NCBI GenBank assembly: GCA_017414435.1
Contig: JAFQMN010000002.1
Span: forward strand, 62,001 to 126,000
From: Oscillospiraceae bacterium
GTDB lineage: Bacteria > Bacillota > Clostridia > Oscillospirales > Ruminococcaceae
Direction: 5' to 3'
DNA length: 64,000 nt
Shown here: in pieces, positions 52,039 to 61,698 of the stretch
How the letters are laid out: every line of letters starts with the position of its first letter
Numbering within the stretch: the first letter of the stretch is position 1
Program-made: the position numbers and the translations under genes
Notes under the pieces: generated by a model
What the model was told of the DNA's origin: nothing
Databases searched by the model: none
What the model saw: the letters and a program-made list of their open reading frames with translations, nothing else

Positions 52039-55026
52039 ATGATACCGCTTTCTTTAACTCTTTCTGCTTTTGGCCCTTTTGCCAAAGAAGTTACGCTTGA
52101 TTTTAAAAATATAAAAAACAATATATTTTTAATCACCGGGCCAACTGGTTCTGGCAAAACCACATTGTTTGACGCAATATCTTTTGCACTTTTTGGCAAG
52201 GCAAGCGGGCTTTCACGCACTCCAGATGATTTTAAAAGTGATTTTGCCGATGAAAAAACCCTCTGTTTTGTGGAATTTGAATTTGCTCTAAAAGATAAAA
52301 TATTTAAAGTTAAACGTTTTGCACCATATGTTAAAACTACAAACAAAAATACTAGCCGTGCCATTAGTTCTAAAGCTGTGCTCACCTTAGATTCTGGCGA
52401 AGTAATAGATAATTTAAAAGCTGTGAACACAAAAATAGAAGAACTTTTAGGTGTTAACGAACGGCAGTTTAAACAGATTGTTATGTTGCCTCAGGGTGAA
52501 TTCAAACGTTTATTAGAAGCTAAAAGTGATGAAAAGCAGATCATTTTTAGGCGGATTTTTAACACAGAACAGGTTGATGAATTTACTAATATTTTAAAGT
52601 TAAAAGCTAAAGAGCTTACCGAACATATTGCTTCGGCTAAAAACACAATCTTTGCTTTATTGCAAAGTGTTTTGGGCAGTTTGGCAGATGCTGAACTAGA
52701 AGCAGAACTGCGCAAACCTGAGCCCGGTATTCAAAAATCTTTAGAGTTATTAGGGGCTGCAATTAAAGTTCAACAGCGCAAATTATTAGAGCTAGAAAGC
52801 TCTAGAACCGGTTTAGAAACTACCTGCAAAGAGCTTGCTTTAGAACTAGAAAGCACTGAACGGATAAACTCTAAAATTCAAGAAAGAACTACGCTGCTTT
52901 CTGAACTTGAACTTTTAAAGCAAGCTGAAGATGTGATAGAAAAAACTAAAAGTGACGTGATAAGATATCGTGCTGCAAATGACCTGCAACCCCAAGAAAG
53001 GTTGTTAAGTGATAAGCAGGTGCAGTTAGAGCAATTGAATACAACACTTCTGCAAGAAACCGAACAAAATTCTGCACTTGCTTTAGAGGTTGATGCGCTT
53101 AAAACTAAACTTGCAGCGCAAACACAAAAAAGCGACCAGATTAAATTATATGAGCAAACAATACCACGTTTAGAAGCTTTGATTGATGATTTTAAAATAT
53201 GCGATACCTTAAAAGCTGAACTGGCTAGTATTAAATTGCAAAGAGCTAAAACTAAAGAAAAGTTAAAGCTTATTATATTAAGCGAGCAATGGTTAGAAAT
53301 AAAAGCGCAAATTGATACTTTAAAGCTGCAAGAAAATAATATTTCTCAAATTAAAAATCTGCTGCAAACTTTTAAAAAATTGCATAAAGAGCACCAAACA
53401 CAAAAAGAATCCTACTCTGCCGATTATAAATTATTTTTGGAGCAACAGGCTGGCTTTTTAGCTAAAACTTTAAACGATGGTACACCCTGCCCGGTTTGTG
53501 GCTCTACAAATCACCCAAAAGTTGCCACACTGCCTGCTAAACATTTAACGCAGCAGATGTTAGAAACCTTGAAAACCACTTTGGAAGAAACCGCACAAAA
53601 ATTGCATCAAATTCAACTAAAGCTGCAAGAATCATTTAATGCTCTGCATTCTGCTGATGTGTTTTTATTTGAATTTAGTGATATATTTGCAAATGAAGAG
53701 CAAATAAATTTAACTCATCAAAAGTTAACTCTAAATTGCCATGAGCTCGAACTTAAAGAGCAAGAGATAAAGCAGCAGGTGAATGCTCTCTTCCCTACAG
53801 AAAATTTGCTTAAAAATAAAGACTTTACTCTTGAAGTTGTGCGTGCAAAACACGAGGAACAAGCAAAAACAGATACCAGATTAGAACTGCAAGCAGAAGC
53901 TTTGGCAGCTGATCTTAAAGCGAAAGAGAAACGCAATAAAAGTCTTTACCCGCAGGCTAGCTCGGTAGAAGATATAGCTGGCCAAATAAGTAAATTAAAA
54001 GCAGAAATTAACACGCATGAAGCCGCTCTTAAAGAGTTTGCTGATTTGTTAGAAGAAAAACAAGCCGTCTTTTTAAAAAATGAAAGTTCAATAAAATTGC
54101 ATAATCAAAATATTGCTGTGCTGCAAGCCCAAATTGAAAGTGAATCTGCAAAATTTGAAGCCGCTTATAAATCTGCCGGTTTTGCAGTTCTTGAAGAATA
54201 TAAAGCTGCACTTATTTTAAACTGCGCCACACTTGAAGCAGAAATTACCGAGCATGAAAGTAAAAAACGCGAAATATTAACACGGCTCTCTGTTCTTAAA
54301 GAAGATATTGGCACTGGCACTTTAAAAGATTTAAATATACTTAAAGCCAAGCACAAAGAAAGTGTTGATGCGCTTGCGGCATGCCAAAAAGAATGTATAG
54401 ATCTTGCAGCAACTATAGAAATCTGTTTACGTACTAAAAATAAAGTTAAAACCGTTTGGCAGCAGATAGAAAAAAATAACAATCTATGTTACAAAACAAA
54501 TGAATTGTATAGGCTGGCATCTGGTCAAAACCCTGCAAAACTCTCTTTTGAAAGGTTTGTGCTCTCTTCTTACTTTGATTTAATTATTGAAATTGCTAAC
54601 TTAAAACTTAGAGAAATGACTATGGCAAGATATAAATTGCAGCGTAAATTAGAGAAAAATAAACGCCACTCCTCTGGGTTGGATTTAGAAATTATGGACA
54701 GTTTTACCGGCAAACCGCGTGATGTGAGTACGCTTTCTGGTGGAGAAAGTTTTAAAGCCGCTTTGGCACTTGCTCTTGCACTCTCTGAAGTGATTGCTAA
54801 TTTCTCTGGCGGTACTCATATAGATACTATGTTTATTGATGAAGGGTTTGGCACCTTGGATGAAGAAGCTTTGGATTGTGCTATTGGAGTGCTTATGCAA
54901 CTTAAAAACACCGGGCGCATGATTGGAATTATTTCGCATGTAAGTGAATTAAAAGATCGTATTAAAGATAAACTTATTGTCCATGCTACCCAAAATGGTA
55001 GCTATGCTCATTTTTTGCTTGCTTAG
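52039..55026 (+). CDS. sbcC: Exonuclease subunit SbcC
   Basis: This SMC-like ATPase of 995 residues partners SbcD. I start at the ATG at 52039 (GGAG 12 bases upstream), giving 'MIPLSLTLSAFGPFAKEV', the family's conserved opening; a TTG six codons earlier has no ribosome site. Walker A is GPTGSGKTTL (34-43). Two long coiled-coil arms surround a zinc hook CPVC at 484-487. The C-terminal lobe has 'LSGGESFKAALALALALSE' (ABC signature) and Walker B 'TMFIDEGFGTLDEEAL'. Usual length and layout. Confidence 0.96.
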   Translation: MIPLSLTLSAFGPFAKEVTLDFKNIKNNIFLITGPTGSGKTTLFDAISFALFGKASGLSRTPDDFKSDFADEKTLCFVEFEFALKDKIFKVKRFAPYVKTTNKNTSRAISSKAVLTLDSGEVIDNLKAVNTKIEELLGVNERQFKQIVMLPQGEFKRLLEAKSDEKQIIFRRIFNTEQVDEFTNILKLKAKELTEHIASAKNTIFALLQSVLGSLADAELEAELRKPEPGIQKSLELLGAAIKVQQRKLLELESSRTGLETTCKELALELESTERINSKIQERTTLLSELELLKQAEDVIEKTKSDVIRYRAANDLQPQERLLSDKQVQLEQLNTTLLQETEQNSALALEVDALKTKLAAQTQKSDQIKLYEQTIPRLEALIDDFKICDTLKAELASIKLQRAKTKEKLKLIILSEQWLEIKAQIDTLKLQENNISQIKNLLQTFKKLHKEHQTQKESYSADYKLFLEQQAGFLAKTLNDGTPCPVCGSTNHPKVATLPAKHLTQQMLETLKTTLEETAQKLHQIQLKLQESFNALHSADVFLFEFSDIFANEEQINLTHQKLTLNCHELELKEQEIKQQVNALFPTENLLKNKDFTLEVVRAKHEEQAKTDTRLELQAEALAADLKAKEKRNKSLYPQASSVEDIAGQISKLKAEINTHEAALKEFADLLEEKQAVFLKNESSIKLHNQNIAVLQAQIESESAKFEAAYKSAGFAVLEEYKAALILNCATLEAEITEHESKKREILTRLSVLKEDIGTGTLKDLNILKAKHKESVDALAACQKECIDLAATIEICLRTKNKVKTVWQQIEKNNNLCYKTNELYRLASGQNPAKLSFERFVLSSYFDLIIEIANLKLREMTMARYKLQRKLEKNKRHSSGLDLEIMDSFTGKPRDVSTLSGGESFKAALALALALSEVIANFSGGTHIDTMFIDEGFGTLDEEALDCAIGVLMQLKNTGRMIGIISHVSELKDRIKDKLIVHATQNGSYAHFLLA

Positions 55027-55048
55027 TTTCAAATCATTAATATACTTA

Positions 55049-55090
55049 AAAAACCGTATCCCCAAGCTTTTGCTGAGAGATACGGTTTTT
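55049..55090. terminator. Bidirectional terminator after sbcC
   Basis: Twelve-base stem AAAAACCGTATC/GATACGGTTTTT with T runs on both strands. It is shared with the converging BMP-type gene. Confidence 0.85.
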
Positions 55091-55117
55091 TATTTATAAT
55101 TTTAATTTACATAATTT

Positions 55118-56164
55118 TTATTTGCCCAGTTTTGCAATAAATTCGTCATAGCTTGCTTTGTCGTAAGGGATTGCAAATTCATTGCTTATTATTTTATTCT
55201 TCAATTCTTCTATTTTATTCTTGATCTCATCCGTGATGAGTTTATTGGAACCGAATGCTATTCCCACTGCATCGTCACTAAGACCTAAGTTACGGTTCTC
55301 TCCTATTACTCTAGGCTCTTTTTGGTCGTAAATACCTTTTGATGTGGTAAACATTACATTGCCTATGTTTTTTAAGCTGCATGCTAATATATGCTGTGGA
55401 TCTATAGAAGTTTGGTCACGGTCCGCACCCATGAAATATAGATTATGTTCCTTACTAGATTCTAAAACTCCTAGCCCAACCGCACCCGCTGCAGAATAAA
55501 TTATATCACAGCCATCTACATACATTTTGTTGGCTATATCTTTGCCTTTTGCTTGATCTGTGAAGCTATTTGCATATTGAGCAGAAACAATAATATTCTT
55601 GTTGTTTTCTTGCGCATAATATTTAGCACCGGCTTTATAACCCCATTCAAATCTATCTATATTATCACTTTCTATGCCGCCAATAAAGCCAAGTTTGCCA
55701 GTTTGGCTAAGTGCCGCTGCAAGATAGCCCACCAAAAAAGAAGACTCGTTATCTTTAAAAGAGATGCTTATTATATTTGGGTTTACTGTAGGATATGTAT
55801 AATCTATTAAACCGTATTGTTGATTTTTATTGTTCTTTGCAGACTCTTCCATGGCATCTGCAAGCTTATTTCCAACTCCCCAAACAATTTTTGGCTCTTG
55901 ATCTGCTGCCTTATTTATATTAGACAAATAGTCTGCATTTTGAGTGGAATCGATATATTTTACCTCTACGTTCAATTCTTTTTCTATTCTCATAAGACCA
56001 TCTTCATAAGCTGCTTGGTTAAATGCCTGGTCTGTAATTCCTCCAACATCTGTGACCATAACGGCAAAAACCTCTTTTTTTTGACTGTTTGCGCAGCCAC
56101 TAAACACACAAGATGCCAATGTTACTGCACTAAGGATTACGGTATTTAATCTTTTTGTTAACAC
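55118..56164 (-). CDS. BMP/Med-family substrate-binding lipoprotein
   Basis: This protein has 348 residues. The lipoprotein signal ends with the lipobox 'VFSGC'. The BMP (basic membrane protein) signature is clear: 'MVTDVGGITDQAFNQAAYEG'-like start (here VTDVGGITDQAFNQAAYED), 'GLIDYTYPTVNPNIISISFKDNESSFLVGYLAA' and 'GADRDQTSI'. Members bind purine or other nucleosides for ABC import. The GTG start follows AGGAGGG. No permease or ATPase gene is nearby, so the transporter, if any, is encoded elsewhere. Confidence 0.9.
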   Translation of the reverse strand: MLTKRLNTVILSAVTLASCVFSGCANSQKKEVFAVMVTDVGGITDQAFNQAAYEDGLMRIEKELNVEVKYIDSTQNADYLSNINKAADQEPKIVWGVGNKLADAMEESAKNNKNQQYGLIDYTYPTVNPNIISISFKDNESSFLVGYLAAALSQTGKLGFIGGIESDNIDRFEWGYKAGAKYYAQENNKNIIVSAQYANSFTDQAKGKDIANKMYVDGCDIIYSAAGAVGLGVLESSKEHNLYFMGADRDQTSIDPQHILACSLKNIGNVMFTTSKGIYDQKEPRVIGENRNLGLSDDAVGIAFGSNKLITDEIKNKIEELKNKIISNEFAIPYDKASYDEFIAKLGK

Positions 56165-56198
56165 TATACACCCTCCTAATTATTTATTGATAGTAATT

Positions 56199-56227
56199 AT
56201 TATACCTTATTTTTTAAATTTTAGCAA
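56199..56227 (-). promoter_or_regulatory. Promoter for the BMP-type lipoprotein
   Basis: On the minus strand, TTGCTA (56227-56222), 17 bases, TATAAT (56204-56199), 35 bases before the GTG. Confidence 0.6.
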
Positions 56228-56249
56228 TGGTTTTTTTATTCTTTTTTAA

Positions 56250-56339
56250 GTTTTCAACATTTGTTCCACGTGGAACAAAATTAAAAAAATGTTTTTATAA
56301 AGCCGCAAAATCCACTTTTTTTGTATTTTTTTGAAAATT
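56250..56339 (-). repeat. 90-bp dispersed repeat, copy 2 (inverted), containing a parS-like palindrome
   Basis: The reverse complement matches 26881-26970 in 81 of 90 positions without a gap. Only the AT-rich part between the TTTGCGGCTTTAT core and the palindrome varies much (five of the nine mismatches). Confidence 0.9.
56262..56277. promoter_or_regulatory. parS-like ParB-binding site 2
   Basis: TGTTCCACGTGGAACA, identical to site 1, with symmetric TT/AA flanks in both copies. Confidence 0.8.
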
Positions 56340-56577
56340 TAGCAGATAAAATTCTCACCCCCGATTTGTGGATAAATATTTATATTCAAAATTATAAAAC
56401 CGCAAAACTTGATATTTTCTTATTTTTTTTGGTTTTTGAGAGTTTTTTCGAATCTAAGTTCTCTATGGTTGAATATTTTTATTGCAAGCTGGTTAGGATT
56501 TGATGATTTGCTTTTTAAAATCTTTTATGTTAAAATTAAGATCTAATAAGCTCTTAAATTAAAAGGATAAATTGGGG

Positions 56578-56608
56578 TGGTAAAATGATAAAAACATGTA
56601 TTTTACCA
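56578..56608 (+). promoter_or_regulatory. Hairpin covering the start of the trpS leader frame
   Basis: TGGTAAAAT (56578-56586) can pair with ATTTTACCA (56600-56608) around a 13-base loop. The ATG of the leader frame is partly inside the left arm. The left arm contains GGGTGGTA-like bases reminiscent of a T-box core, but no T-box stem I or terminator is visible. Confidence 0.4.
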
Positions 56609-56641
56609 GGTGACAGGCCGGTTTTATTGTGGCGTTTTTAA
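56585..56641 (+). CDS. Possible trpS leader peptide (18 aa) with one Trp codon
   Basis: An 18-codon frame, MIKTCILPGDRPVLLWRF, stops at TAA. It has GGGGTGG a few bases before its ATG. Its first residues copy those of TrpS (MKKRILTGDRP), and the DNA from 56572 to 56619 is an imperfect direct repeat of 56668-56714. It ends 38 bases before trpS. The Trp codon near its end would suit a translation-sensing leader, but it may equally be a duplicated, non-functional start. Confidence 0.4.
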   Translation: MIKTCILPGDRPVLLWRF

Positions 56642-56679
56642 ATCTTTTACTTAAATACACTTAAATTTTGGAGGTAATA

Positions 56680-57675
56680 ATGATGAAAAAACGTATTTTA
56701 ACCGGCGACAGACCAACTGGTAATTTGCATATAGGCCATTTGATTGGCAGTTTGCAAAATCGTGTTCTGTTACAAAATGATTATGAAACTTTTATTCTTT
56801 TAGCTGATGTGCAAGCTTTGACTACCCATTTTGAGCACCCCGAAAAGTTGAAGGAGAACACCTATAAAGTTGCTATAGACAATCTCTCTGTGGGGTTAGA
56901 CCCCAACAAAGTTACCTTTATTGTACAATCTATGGTGCCAGCAATTGCTGAACTTACTATATTTTATTCTATGTTGGTTAGTGTGAATGTTTTACGTCAC
57001 AACCCCACTATTAAAACTGAAGCCGCTTCTTATGGCTACGATGATTTAACTTATGGTTTTTTGGGATATCCAGTTAGCCAGACCGCAGATATAACTTTTT
57101 GCAAGGCAAATTTAGTACCGGTTGGTGAAGATCAGCTGCCGCATATGGAGCTTAGCCGTAAGATTGTACGGCGGTTTAACAGTCTTTACAACTGCAATAT
57201 TTTAGTTGAGCCTGAAGCAAAGCTCAGCAACTGCCCCAGGTTACCAGGGTTAGATGGTAATTCTAAGATGGGAAAGAGTTTAGGAAATGCTATTTATCTT
57301 TGCGATACACCGGAAGCTATTAAAACCAAAATTTTTTCGGCTGTAACCGACCCGGCTCGTATTAGTGTTAAAGATAAAGGGCACCCTGAAGTTTGTTCAG
57401 TTTATAAATATCACACCGTTTTTAATCCGCAAAATTGTGAAAATATCTGCCAGATGTGTAAAAATGCTCAGATTGGTTGTGTGGCCTGTAAAAATGAACT
57501 TTATGCTAAGTTGAACTCTATTTTGGAACCAATTAGAGAAAAACGGGCATATTACGAAACGCACAAAAGTGAAGTTAAAGATATTTTGATGAGCGGTACC
57601 AAAAAAGCCAACTTAATTGGCAATGAAGTTGTGGCTGAAGTGAAAAATGCAATGGGAATTACTATTCTTGATTGA
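56680..57675 (+). CDS. trpS: Tryptophanyl-tRNA synthetase
   Basis: This is a class I synthetase for tryptophan. The ATG at 56680 has GGAGG five bases upstream; the ATG three bases later is also possible. The protein has about 331 residues with 'ILTGDRPTGNLHIGHLIGSL' (HIGH motif) and 'GNSKMGKSLGNAIYL' (KMGKS variant of KMSKS). A cysteine-rich segment (CENICQMCKNAQIGCVACKN) near residue 260 looks like the zinc-type insertion known in some bacterial TrpRS. A bidirectional terminator follows. Confidence 0.95.
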   Translation: MMKKRILTGDRPTGNLHIGHLIGSLQNRVLLQNDYETFILLADVQALTTHFEHPEKLKENTYKVAIDNLSVGLDPNKVTFIVQSMVPAIAELTIFYSMLVSVNVLRHNPTIKTEAASYGYDDLTYGFLGYPVSQTADITFCKANLVPVGEDQLPHMELSRKIVRRFNSLYNCNILVEPEAKLSNCPRLPGLDGNSKMGKSLGNAIYLCDTPEAIKTKIFSAVTDPARISVKDKGHPEVCSVYKYHTVFNPQNCENICQMCKNAQIGCVACKNELYAKLNSILEPIREKRAYYETHKSEVKDILMSGTKKANLIGNEVVAEVKNAMGITILD

Positions 57676-57699
57676 ATTCGATTTTAAAAACCCAAACAT

Positions 57700-57729
57700 A
57701 AAAAGTTCCACCATATGGTGGAACTTTTT
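57700..57729. terminator. Bidirectional terminator between trpS and the secreted gene
   Basis: A 30-base perfect palindrome, AAAAAGTTCCACCAT paired with its complement, with A and T runs at the ends. Confidence 0.8.
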
Positions 57730-57730
57730 A

Positions 57731-59470
57731 TCATACGATTTTGAATCTAACGTAACTTACCTTGCCATCTGCACCTTCCCAAATTTTATCTAGTTTGTAG
57801 CCCGGGCTTGGAGTTATTTTAAATGTCTTCTTTTTTGTTCGTCTATTGTATTTGCAGCTTGCCTCACCGCCCATGCCGGTTTGAACGTAGTTGAAATCGA
57901 TTATTTTTTGCTGCAGCACAACCGTTTGGTTCGGCTCTGTTGCGCTAGATGGGCTTATGCCATTTATTTTTGTTATTGTAAATATTTCTGCTGGCGACAT
58001 GTAACTGCTATTATTTTCATTTATAGTTACTGTTAATTGATAGTTGCCGCTGTATAGATTTTTTGATTTGAATATATTGCCTGTCTGTTCCCAATCGCTG
58101 TTGCTTGTTGCTACCGTACCGCTGTTATCTTTTAGTGCTAATGTGATGCCCGACATATTTGTTACCTTATTGCCGAATTCATCTTTTAATGCAATGTAGA
58201 TTGGGGTTGCTAGTTCAACTTCGCTTACATCGAATGTTTTTGCATAAGTTAAATTATTTTCGGTTGTCTCTAGCCATGCTTTGCAGTTTTTAAGGCTTTC
58301 TAGGTTTAAGTTGCATGCAGCATTTATATCTTGAATTGTGATTGTTTCGTTTGCTGTGGTAATGTTTTTTGAATATGCCCAGTTTGTGTCGTTGTTATTA
58401 CCTTGAATATATAAATACACTGAGCTTTCTGAGCCTTTTGTTACGTTAATACCATCTCTGGATACCGTTGCTTGTGTGGTAATTCTAGAGTTAGTATCTT
58501 TAAAGCGCAAATACATACCATCACTTACTGTTACCACATTTGTATTTGGTTCTGCTATTGATGCAAAAAGGACAGATGAAGAATCTAGTGCAAAAGCCGG
58601 AGCACATTCGAAAGGCAAATCTACTAAGCCAAATGTTACAGAGTTGCCCGTTTTAGCTTGGAGTACAGTGTTAACTTTAATGCCACCAGGGTAAGGAGAA
58701 CGCAACCAGAAGTGGGTATTGCCCGTTGTGTATGGACTCCCGCTTGGGCCTGTTGCCTTTGTAAGGCCTATTTTTAAACCGTTATTTACGCTTGCATTCC
58801 CTGTTTTAGATGTATCTACTTTGTTTGCGCCTACTGTTATATATGTCTCATTTTCTGCTCCTGCAGCAGCTAGATACAATTTGCCTGCGATATTATATGT
58901 TTTATTGTTTTTTGGATCGTATGTGTAGGTTTTTGTTGTTTTTATTAAATTCTGCTCCTCTTGTGTGAATACGTTTGGATCTGCTTCTAAGCTCTCTAAT
59001 TTTTTTATTATATCGCTTGCTCCATAGTGATGAGCATAAACCTGTGTAGCCTCTGTGTAGGCTTCACCGTCTTGATATGTTGTTTTATTAATATTGGTAT
59101 AACTATCATAATTCGTGGATTCAAGAAATACTTGGCTTGATACCATTGGCTGGTTGGGGTCGCAAAGCAAAACAAGTGCTGCTTCATCTCCACCCTCTCC
59201 ATATCCACTTTCTTGGTAGCCAGCTATATACCAACCTTGTGAAGCAGTTCCGTTTTTGCCGAAATAAACTTTTTGTGCAATTTTATTTTCATCTAAACCA
59301 TATTGTGTATTACTACCAAATGCGCTTGCTTCTGCAAAGGCGTTTGAATTTAGTGTTACATTTATTGCATTGGCTTTTGGCAACGCCTTGCTTAGAATTA
59401 GTGCTGCTATTAAAATGTGGGCAATAATCTTTTGGGGGTACAGCTTTGAGTGTTTTTTAGTATTTATCAT
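57731..59470 (-). CDS. Large secreted protein with DUF6273-like and Ig-like regions
   Basis: This protein has 579 residues. The signal peptide (residues 1-35, ending KANA) has a basic start and hydrophobic core. Residues 60-300 resemble the DUF6273-type secreted domain: 'GWYIAGYQESGYGEGGDEAALVLLC', 'FWLRSPYPGG' (WLRSP) and 'ECAPAFALDSSSVLFAS'. The C-terminal half is repetitive and beta-rich (ITLALKDNSG, YQLTVTINEN), as in Ig-like surface proteins, ending in a small beta unit (KTFKITPSPGYKLDKIW). There is no LPxTG motif. The family function is unknown; a host-surface or environmental-polymer role is likely for such proteins. Confidence 0.65.
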   Translation of the reverse strand: MINTKKHSKLYPQKIIAHILIAALILSKALPKANAINVTLNSNAFAEASAFGSNTQYGLDENKIAQKVYFGKNGTASQGWYIAGYQESGYGEGGDEAALVLLCDPNQPMVSSQVFLESTNYDSYTNINKTTYQDGEAYTEATQVYAHHYGASDIIKKLESLEADPNVFTQEEQNLIKTTKTYTYDPKNNKTYNIAGKLYLAAAGAENETYITVGANKVDTSKTGNASVNNGLKIGLTKATGPSGSPYTTGNTHFWLRSPYPGGIKVNTVLQAKTGNSVTFGLVDLPFECAPAFALDSSSVLFASIAEPNTNVVTVSDGMYLRFKDTNSRITTQATVSRDGINVTKGSESSVYLYIQGNNNDTNWAYSKNITTANETITIQDINAACNLNLESLKNCKAWLETTENNLTYAKTFDVSEVELATPIYIALKDEFGNKVTNMSGITLALKDNSGTVATSNSDWEQTGNIFKSKNLYSGNYQLTVTINENNSSYMSPAEIFTITKINGISPSSATEPNQTVVLQQKIIDFNYVQTGMGGEASCKYNRRTKKKTFKITPSPGYKLDKIWEGADGKVSYVRFKIV

Positions 59471-59516
59471 AAATTTACTCCATTTCTATTTTTATTTTTG
59501 TAATATTTTCTATATA

Positions 59517-59545
59517 ATTATACTGCATTAAGCTTAAGGTGTCAA
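59517..59545 (-). promoter_or_regulatory. Promoter for the large secreted protein
   Basis: On the minus strand, TTGACA (59545-59540), 17 bases, TATAAT (59522-59517), 47 bases before the ATG. Confidence 0.8.
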
Positions 59546-59590
59546 GTGAATAAAAAACTTTTAAGTGCTAAATTAATAATTAGTATAGAA

Positions 59591-59618
59591 AATCCCCCTG
59601 CATGTTTTTGCAGGGGGA
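59591..59618 (-). terminator. Terminator after gyrB
   Basis: Eleven-base stem ATCCCCCTGCA/TGCAGGGGGAT with a six-base loop; the minus strand continues with a T run. Confidence 0.75.
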
Positions 59619-59653
59619 TATATATAAATTAATAAAGGAGAAGCAATTTTAAG

Positions 59654-61636
<1,983 letters not shown>

Positions 61637-61645
61637 CTACTAAGT

Positions 61646-61674
61646 AGTATAACACATTTTAAAGTTTTTTTCAA
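61646..61674 (-). promoter_or_regulatory. Promoter for gyrB
   Basis: On the minus strand, TTGAAA (61674-61669), 17 bases, TATACT (61651-61646) with an extended TG. Confidence 0.75.
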
Positions 61675-61698
61675 GTTTGGTATTTTAAAATTAAAAAC

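Noticed and set aside
56367..56375. Perfect DnaA box (TGTGGATAA) 90 bases from parS site 2, suggesting an origin of replication
   Set aside because: Only one exact box is seen and no cluster, no AT-rich unwinding pattern with phased boxes and no dnaA/dnaN genes. A single nine-base match is expected by chance in this AT-rich window.
56571..56668. T-box riboswitch before trpS, from the GGGTGGTA-like core
   Set aside because: The likely transcription start is only about 40 bases upstream, leaving no room for stem I with a specifier loop, and no terminator/antiterminator pair is visible. The bases are better explained as the ribosome site of a duplicated trpS start.
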